DNA from: Desarmillaria ectypa
Taxonomy: Eukaryota; Basidiomycota; Agaricomycetes; Agaricales; Physalacriaceae
DNA: 64,000 bases
Assembly (NCBI GenBank): GCA_030407005.1
Contig: JAUDYN010000006.1
Coordinates: forward strand, 1,674,001 to 1,738,000
Reading direction: 5' to 3'
Of the stretch, positions 57,130-64,000 are shown piece after piece. Numbering within the stretch: the first letter of the stretch is position 1; the number at the start of each line of letters is the position of its first letter. The notes beneath the pieces were generated by a model. That model had not been told where the DNA came from, ran no database searches, and worked only from the letters and a program-made list of their open reading frames with translations. The position numbers and the translations under genes were made by a program.

Positions 57130-60100
57130 GATGGGATGTGCAGACGCAATTTTGCAGAGACCGGATGTATGAATGCATTGTTATGAGTAGTTTTACGTTC
57201 CGGGATCCAACTTGCAAGTTTTCCTGCCTCGGCCAATCCACGTGATGGCGTAAGAATAGGAGCGGGTCTCCCGAATCGCCGCAGGCCAACAATTCTGTGT
57301 TCTGCTTTTCTGCCCTCCAACCTCTTGTGTTGCAGCCATCCGGGTGGAGAGAGGAAGATCATGGAATGCAGTTCGCTCGCTTCAATTTATGCTCCTTGAC
57401 CGATCCGATGCAGTGTTGAACCGAAAATGGCGTCACCTTGCGCCAGTCACGACATTTTCGACATTTTTTCCGAATACTGAGAAAGACTTTCGCACATTAT
57501 ATGGAGCGGTGGGCATGCTGGCTGGCCAAAGGGCATATGTCGATAAGGACAACGGAACTCGGGATCAAGGTCGTCAGATACGAGGAGAGATTACATCCTG
57601 GCGGCCGAGCTGGTTCCCCTCTCATTGGCGCAGTGCACTGGCTAGGAACCATTGGTGAGCTTGCTATATAACTCGACCAGAGAAACGGGACTGAAATATA
57701 TATCAGCGAGAGTGCAAGAATGAGGTGCAATTTGAAAATGATTGCACTGTGCCGCATACAGCGCGCCGTGGTTGTTTGCTGTCGAGCTGCATACGCAAAC
57801 TACCAATGGATCCTTCAGACCGCAAGAAGGCTGTTCCCAGGCTGATATATCGCACGTTCGCTTGTGATCCTGCATTGAAGCTTCCAATTTCCAGCTTCGT
57901 TTCATGATGCGCCAGTGTGTTTCTACTTCTTCCTCTCCAGACCTCCTGCACAGTTGACCCAGGTAAGAAGCTCCTTTGTGTATACCTTACAACATTAAAT
58001 TTTCCTTTAGCCGCGATGCTTGACCATCGACTACATAGAGGGAGTACTCATATCACCTCAGTAACCGTAGTCGCCTTTTTCGAAATCATATACAATAACA
58101 TCTTCGACGATACCCATGATCGACATCTAGCAACATGGTCAGAATAGCATCGAGTCAAGAGACGACACAACCTTTACCTTATATGCGATGTGCTTCGCGT
58201 CGGGGATGAATTTATCTCGGTGTTTCTTTGACTAATTGACCGCGCGACGCTTTGGGGCAAGGGTATAACATGGCACTTACGCTAAACACACTTTGAATTG
58301 GATTATTGAAACTACGTCAAAGCTTTTGTCGAATCCGTCTGGGTTGTTGTTCTTGCCACCTGTTGGCAAATGAGAATATACACACGAGAATGATAGTGAT
58401 TAGACCAATGGGCCCATGGTTGACCATGTGTGCGTTCTCTTCATACAACTTGATGAGTCCGTCAAGGGCATGCCTCTTGTGTATCGGTGGTCCCTAGCTT
58501 GTACTTGAAAGCGGCGAAACGAATGACGGGCCATTATTAAGTGGTGAGTGGCGTTAAATGGGTGGGTTGGAGGGAGAGAGGGAGCAAGGCCTATAAGTAT
58601 GTGGCTCTTGGTACACCGTGCTCTTCGTCCCATTTCTGATAGTAGAGACAGTGTTTTCGTGTCCTAGAGCTGCATCAGTCGTTAATGCGATTTGCCGACT
58701 CATGTATGATCAAAGATAGCCGGGAAAGACGCGTTATGTACGCGATGCAACTACCAGAGAAGATAAACATGTGTTGAAAAATGACGACAACTGGCAGCAA
58801 GGCGCGCATTATTGGTGACCAGGTAGTCATCCTTTCCGTCCTCGTCATAGCCGGTGTATTCGTGTTCAGTCAATTATTATCTCATCACTGTGATATATCG
58901 TTCTAAGTGGGATTGGGATCGGCCTCCGCCTGATATAACACTCTCGCTTGAGACTTCTTCTATCACACATACACCATGGCCCCGCTGACTTGATCATCAG
59001 ACGTAGCCCTATCCGTCCTCATCTACGGCCACTGGAATCAGATTACTTTTCGGGTTTATCTGATACGCTCAGTCATCAGGCCATATCCACTAGAGTCATG
59101 CTCTGGTGAAGCCGGACTCAAGTATTCCATGTTCGAGGCAGGTCTGATGAGAGGAGTGTCGAATACGGCAGCGTTGCCCATACTCCGCTGCTAGACATTA
59201 CGTTCTTCTTATCACGGGCAATCATCCCCTTCAGTGTCTTCGTCGCTGCGGCATGTCTTTCTGTATCTATGCATGCGCTTTAATTGCCGTTTTTCTCTAC
59301 CAAACAATACGGGCCATGTTTTGTTCCCATACGGTCTAACACTTCAAAGCCAAAGTATGACATTCCATCAAATGTTACAACATCGAGGGTAATTCAACTC
59401 TGGCTCTTCTGTTTTTATTATGTTCGCATTATCGACCCAAACCCTAAGTTTTTGAGTCACAGGAAAGTATGCAAGGGCTTGAATCTCTTCAGCCACTTTA
59501 TGATACTATGAAGAAACCGTTCTGCCACACTAACCGTTTCCATGCAGCATTAGTGTTCACTACGCTACAGAAGGTGCCCTGAGAGATAGTCACAACGACA
59601 ACGACTTGGCGTCATCGGGAGTTGGTCTTCTTATTTCCTCCTCGGAATTTTCGATCTTTCCTGCTGGTCCTTTGCTTCCATGCATCTTCGTTGTTTCGCT
59701 ACTACTTCATTACCTATTGCGGTCGTCATATGCTGTCCCTTACACGTACACAGACAATGCGCAAATTGACACCGTGGTCGAAATCACGACAGTGTATCTC
59801 AATCCGTCAATAATCACCTTGCGCGTGTCTCTCACAGGTAGTTGTCTTGTTCGATCCAATGGACAGCCCGTATATATGAATGTATGCTTGAAGCGCGTCT
59901 TGACCACTTTAATGAATGGCTCAGAAGTAAAGCCCCCCATTCTCTTGATATCCTGACATTTCTCGAATCTCACTGATGGGTTCGATTACCACGGGAAATC
60001 ATAAGCTCGGCGTCTGTCTTTCTGAAGAGCCTTATGCTGGAACATTACAGCAGGCGCCACAGTGGGACCGAAAGTCATGGATTCTGTGCAGCCTAAGTAC

Positions 60101-60304
60101 GCCGTCTGTTAACACAAAACCACCGGAGCAAGGACCACCTTGGATTGTAAGACAGCGGTAGCATTACGTCATCATGCATGCTTGTACGAGAGGCGTCTGA
60201 CAGAACTAGACAAAGGGAAAGTCGTGCTACATAGATCGGGATCTTTCCAGGCACTTAGGCAACTGGTTGAGCATGGCGCGACGGCCTCAGCGGATATCTC
60301 GGTC
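57130..60304. other. 3.2 kb gene-poor gap inside the hydantoin gene group
   Basis: Contains the hydantoinase promoter at its left end. Short frames at 57438-57671 plus, 59606-59956 plus and 60140-60412 plus are unrecognised. On the minus strand 58317-58500 reads HALDGLIKLYEENAHMVNHG followed by a hydrophobic helix (PIGLITIILVCIFSFANRW), which may be a small membrane-protein exon. No transporter for hydantoins was found. It may hold one or more decayed genes. Confidence 0.35.
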
Positions 60305-60491
60305 GGGAATATGCCGTTCACATTTTCCGGCAATCGCTGGAGTTTACGGCAGATGCGGCTCGACTTCAGGTTGAGCTTGGAAGAATATGCTAGGCAGCGG
60401 CTTGGAACCTAGCAGTGGAGGTCGACACTTCTCCTTGCCCCGCCTCGGCGAAGTTATGTAGAAATAGGGGCTATTTCCGGCAATATTGCCG
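60305..60491 (+). promoter_or_regulatory. CGG-type half-sites upstream of the carbamoylase gene
   Basis: Three sites occur in order: CGGGAATATGCCG (60305-60317), CGGCAATCG (60329-60337) and the perfect palindrome CGGCAATATTGCCG (60478-60491). The last is an inverted CGG pair with an 8-bp spacer, the form bound by Zn2Cys6 dimers, and lies 75 bp before the start codon. The half-site CGGCAA also occurs twice between the oxidase and racemase genes. Confidence 0.5.
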
Positions 60492-60566
60492 CCGGCTGGC
60501 GGTGCGCACGAGATTTCCCTCAAAGAACCATGGAAGAGCCGACCCGCAGATATTCTCCTTGCTACA

Positions 60567-61833
60567 ATGCCTCGACCCCTTCGCGTTGCAGCAGCTCAAG
60601 TCGGCAGAGTCGACCGCGGAACGCCCAGAGCCCAAGTCGTCGCTCGCTTGATCACACTTCTGGAAGAAGCAGCAGCGAAATCCGTCAAACTAGTCGTGTT
60701 CCCAGAAACGACTTTCACTACGTTCTTCCCTCGATACCTCATTACCGATGAGAAGGAACTCGATTCCTACTTTGAGACCGAGGACACCGAAACCGGAATT
60801 GTCAACTCGGCTAACGTGAAGGCCTTCTTCGATAAAGCCACGGAACTGGAGGTTGACGTCGTCATCGGATATGGAGAAAAGACTCCCGAGGGTACACCAT
60901 ATAACACTGCTAGCTACATCTCTGGCGGTAGGGTTGTATCCAAGTACCGCAAAGTCCATCTGCCAGGAAGTTTTGGTCAGTAAACTTTACCGATTATGAT
61001 ATGGCGAACTCACTGTGTCTTCACTAGAACCTTTCAACGATGACCCCGACACAATTAATCAGCTCGAGAAGAGATACTTCAAGCCAGGGAACTTCGGGTT
61101 CCAGGCTTTCCGGGCCCCCGCTCTTCGTCACGAATCGAGGAGCCCGATCATTGGGATGCTGATATGCAACGACCGGAGATGGGCGGAAGGCTGGCGATGT
61201 TATGGCTTGCAAGGCGTGGAGATAATGTGTATCGGATATGTAAAGCCCACGAGGTGCTTATCTGCTGCTGCGTTCTCATTCGTCTTGATAGAATACGGTC
61301 GCATGGGCCCCAGAACTCTTGGGTGCTGATCCTAACATGGACCGTAATTATGCTCTGAAAGATGCTCTAGTTCGTTTTGGCTTCTCTGTTCCTCCCTTCT
61401 TCCCCTGATACCAAGAACAGTTCCACCACAAACTCGTCTGTCAAAGCAACGCATACACGAACGCCAGTACGCCCTCCTTTGCTTTATTTGAAGGACACCA
61501 TCGTTCATTGCTATAGCTTTCTGTATCACCGCTGCGAGATGTGGCTTGGACGACGGTAAATTTGAGCTGATAACTGGCAGCATGATTGTGGATCCCGAAG
61601 GCCATATCGTTGCCGAAAATAAAACCGATAGCGACGAGCTGATTGTCGCTGACATAGACCTGGATGCCTGCCAGTGCGCAACACATTGTCTCTATCGCTT
61701 AGAGTGAGCTTACGACCCTTGTTGCAGACAAGGCAAAAACTGCACTTTTGCGTTCGCAAAGCATCGACGACCCGAACACTATGGTGCTATTGTCGAACGA
61801 GCAGGAGTAATAGAACCGCTAGAGGTTATCTGA
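60567..61833 (+). CDS. N-carbamoyl-D-amino-acid hydrolase (nitrilase superfamily)
   Basis: Hydrolyses N-carbamoyl-D-amino acids to D-amino acid, CO2 and ammonia. The nitrilase triad is in place: Glu47 in VVFPETTFTTFFPRY, Lys129 in SKYRKVHLPGS and Cys183 in GMLICNDRRWAEGW. The blocks TTFFPR, LEKRYFKPGNFGF, ICNDRRW and FHHKLVCQSNAY are characteristic of D-carbamoylases and differ from beta-ureidopropionase, the pyrimidine-pathway enzyme. Five introns were spliced: near 60978, 61240, 61375, 61467 and 61675. The last uses donor GTGCGC and gives DACQQGKNCTFAFAKHRRPE, followed by HYGAIVERAG. The chosen ATG opens MPRPLRVAAAQVGRV, matching family starts. It lies 3.4 kb from the hydantoinase, in the opposite orientation. 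Confidence 0.93.
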
Positions 61834-62550
61834 GTGTTGACGTTAGGGAATTATGATGCAAGAGCGCAGCTGCGATAGATGTAGATGCATTTATTGAAGC
61901 CTGAAGGTTGGATAAAAGCCAACGCATTTGCTTCCTTCTGTGCATCTTCATGTCATTATGAATGTAGAAGCTTTGAACCTTCCAAGATTCAAGAAGAAGG
62001 GGAGTGAGGCTGCGAAGGATGTCTCGCCCTCAAGAAAGTTCAAACTGTTGCCACTGTTGGTCACTTAAAGTTAGTAGAAGAAAATCACATTGTTTTGTCA
62101 CGTGATACTTGTGACTTAACGCGATTGTGACACGACGCGGTGATTTAGTATGACGCGCCATCATCGCGTCAACGGCTTGGGCGATGGCGAACAGCTTTCG
62201 AGATTTTCCAATTGATATTAATTCATTACGAGCGGATCGACCGCAGATCTTCTTCGATGATGCCTGAGAAGTAAAAATAGGCCGTCAAAAAGCGGATACC
62301 CCAGAAAAACCTAAAAGGACAAGTGGGGAGTCCCTCGCCCTCGAAACGCCGACCCTGAAGTAATCAAGTGATTGATTTTTGTTGGCCTTGGGAAGTATTC
62401 TCTTTTTTAAGCAATCCGATACTTAGGACATTAAATAGTGAACAGTGAAAGCGGAACGGCGAATATCATTATAAATCCATTGGTGCTACCGAACTTTCAT
62501 GACGGTGTGTCAGATACAGCATATACATTGATGAAGCATCAATAAAATTC
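61834..62550. other. convergent 3' region of carbamoylase and aldolase-like genes
   Basis: No coding signal recognised in about 700 bp. Both flanking genes end here. Confidence 0.4.
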
Positions 62551-63798
62551 TCAGAGTAAGAATGCTCCATTTGTCTCCTGCAAAAGAAGCTTATACTCAG
62601 GTTGGAACTTCGGAGGTCGTCAGATGCAAAGGACAATTTTGATAGAAAACATACGTTGACATAGGTGTTCTCCCACCACTGGATCGTCTTGGCAGTAAAT
62701 TCGGCATCCTCCTTCGAGATGATGGTCTTTTTGAGTCCGTTGGCTGCGGCGGCCTCAGCCATGAGCTGGACTTTGCATTGCCGGTCGAGGGCGGCGAACA
62801 AGTAAACGGCTTCATCAACGGTGTTTCCGACTGAGGAACGATTGATAAGATACACAACTGACAATGGTGGTAGGATGAACTCAACGAGTCAAGAGTCCGT
62901 GATTTTGCAAGATACAAGTCTTAAACTTGGGTCCCAAGGCTTTGGCAATATTTTCGCCTTCCTCCCGGGCGAGAACGATGCCGCCAAAGTTCTGATACAC
63001 ACAGTGGTTATCGTAAAACAAGCACGAATCCTGAGTCAGTGTTTCGATGGGGCGGCCGAATAGAGACCAGGCTTTGGCGCTGACGGAATGGCAGTGAGCA
63101 GCTGCTTTCACGTCGGGGCGAGCCTTGTGGATAGCGCTGTCTGTGCATTGGGGCACATTGGGTAACGTTAGAGGGGTTTTATTTAGTTCACTTACGAATG
63201 TAGAATCCGGCCGTGTTGATGGGCAGCTGCGCGCCATGCTTGGTAACATAACCATCGGGACCGACGAGACACAGCATTGATTTCTTAGGAAGAACGTAAT
63301 GTGAGAAGTTCCAGAATTGTTTACAAAGCACTTACGGTCATGGTCGAGAAGTGCTCTGCAAAGGGGTTCATCCTTCTCACATGGTAAGTCATCGGATTAA
63401 TCAATATGTGGGAGAACTAACCAGTAATGGTCAGGGAGGACTGGATCACGTACAGTTATGTGGCCAGCAACACCCTCAACGAAACCCATCTTCCCCCAGT
63501 AACGGAAGGCAGCGGCCATATGCTCCTGAATAGATGTTAGTACTACTAATAGACTTGTAAAATTCCCTGGTTCTCTCACCTTGATCCATTCGCGTTCTTC
63601 ATAGGGATTGTCAAACGTCGGGACAGTCCCCAGCTCAATCGTTCCTAACAGCTATTCAAAGATAGTAATGGTGAGGAAATACAAGTGAGACTTACCTTGT
63701 TTGTTTCCACGCCAGGTCCGTCGCAAAGGGTTATCTGCGAGGCCGTCAAGAGACTGGTGGAACACGCCGTTAGTAGTACCAGTTGCTGTGGGGGACAT
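62551..63798 (-). CDS. class II aldolase / adducin head domain protein
   Basis: Zinc-dependent aldolase-fold enzyme of the L-fuculose-phosphate aldolase superfamily. Starts MSPTATGTTNGVFHQSLDGL. The core reads EHMAAAFRYWGKMGFVEGVA, GHITVRDP with the first ligand His, AAHCHSVSAKAW with two more metal His, and CILQNHGLLTLGHTVDEAVY with the last His. The end is joined through an intron (gtatgt to cgaag) as NFQPEYKLLLQETNGAFLL; the read-through form ending at 62469 is less likely. Fungal members of this size are mostly uncharacterised. Its place at the edge of the hydantoin genes could mean it handles a carbonyl product, but this is speculative. Confidence 0.9.
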
Positions 63799-64000
63799 GG
63801 TTCCTGGACAAGATGGGAGGAAAGCCTCACTGTTTTACGACTCGGTATAATAATTCACGGCTGAATGTGGGGAAAGAAGCCATGTACGCCGCGGCGAAGG
63901 AGTCAAGCCAATAAAATAGGAGCGATAAACTAGATCAGATCTCTCTGAAGCGGCGTTCCCAAAAAGGAAATAGATTTTCATAGTGTAACCCCGTTTGTCG

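Noticed and set aside
59970..60000. GGTTCGATTACC resembling a tRNA T-arm
   Set aside because: No matching acceptor, D or anticodon arms could be found upstream.

Overview
The window is nuclear DNA of a filamentous basidiomycete, most likely an Agaricomycete. Genes are split by many introns of about 45-75 nt with GT-AG ends, intergenic spacers are short, and several families typical of mushrooms are present: DUF6534 membrane proteins, a basidiomycete HNH-type protein, CsbD-like stress proteins, and a monocarboxylate-transporter-like MFS. No rRNA, tRNA or CRISPR was recognised. All gene models were joined by hand from reading frames and splice signals, so outer limits are firmer than each exon edge.

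Left part (1-11.4 kb): a secreted GH79 glycosidase and the mitochondrial E2 subunit KGD2, followed by about 6 kb of decayed DNA. This holds a broken HNH-type gene, a fragment of the end of an ABC transporter, a broken CsbD-like gene, and one copy of an intron-borne structured RNA. Its ABC fragment and RNA match loci at 44-45.7 kb in the same relative order, which points to an old inverted segmental duplication.

Middle (11.4-45 kb): housekeeping genes CLF1 (splicing), MCD4 (GPI anchor synthesis), AIP1 (actin turnover) and ERV25 (p24 cargo receptor), plus an UNC93-like membrane protein, a RING-H2 ubiquitin ligase, a CsbD-like protein, a 7-TM protein, a full-length ABCC transporter and a small methyltransferase. 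Between them lie a decayed MFS transporter (27.1-28.9 kb) and a non-LTR retrotransposon scrap (33.3 kb). On the minus strand at 45.2-45.7 kb a spliced, apparently non-coding transcript carries two copies of the structured RNA in consecutive introns. A box-C-like ATGATG, an exact D-box CTGA and a fixed spacing to the 3' splice site suggest a C/D-type snoRNA family.

Right part (46.3-63.8 kb): the most interesting region. It encodes every step needed to turn a 5-substituted hydantoin into a 2-oxo acid: Asp/Glu/hydantoin racemase, D-hydantoinase (dihydropyrimidinase family), N-carbamoyl-D-amino-acid hydrolase and D-amino-acid oxidase. A Zn2Cys6 regulator lies beside the hydantoinase, and a class II aldolase-like protein closes the group. 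The oxidase and racemase are divergent over 179 bp. That spacer and the carbamoylase upstream region share CGGCAA half-sites, including a perfect CGG-N8-CCG palindrome. I infer a co-regulated eukaryotic hydantoin / D-amino-acid catabolic gene cluster.
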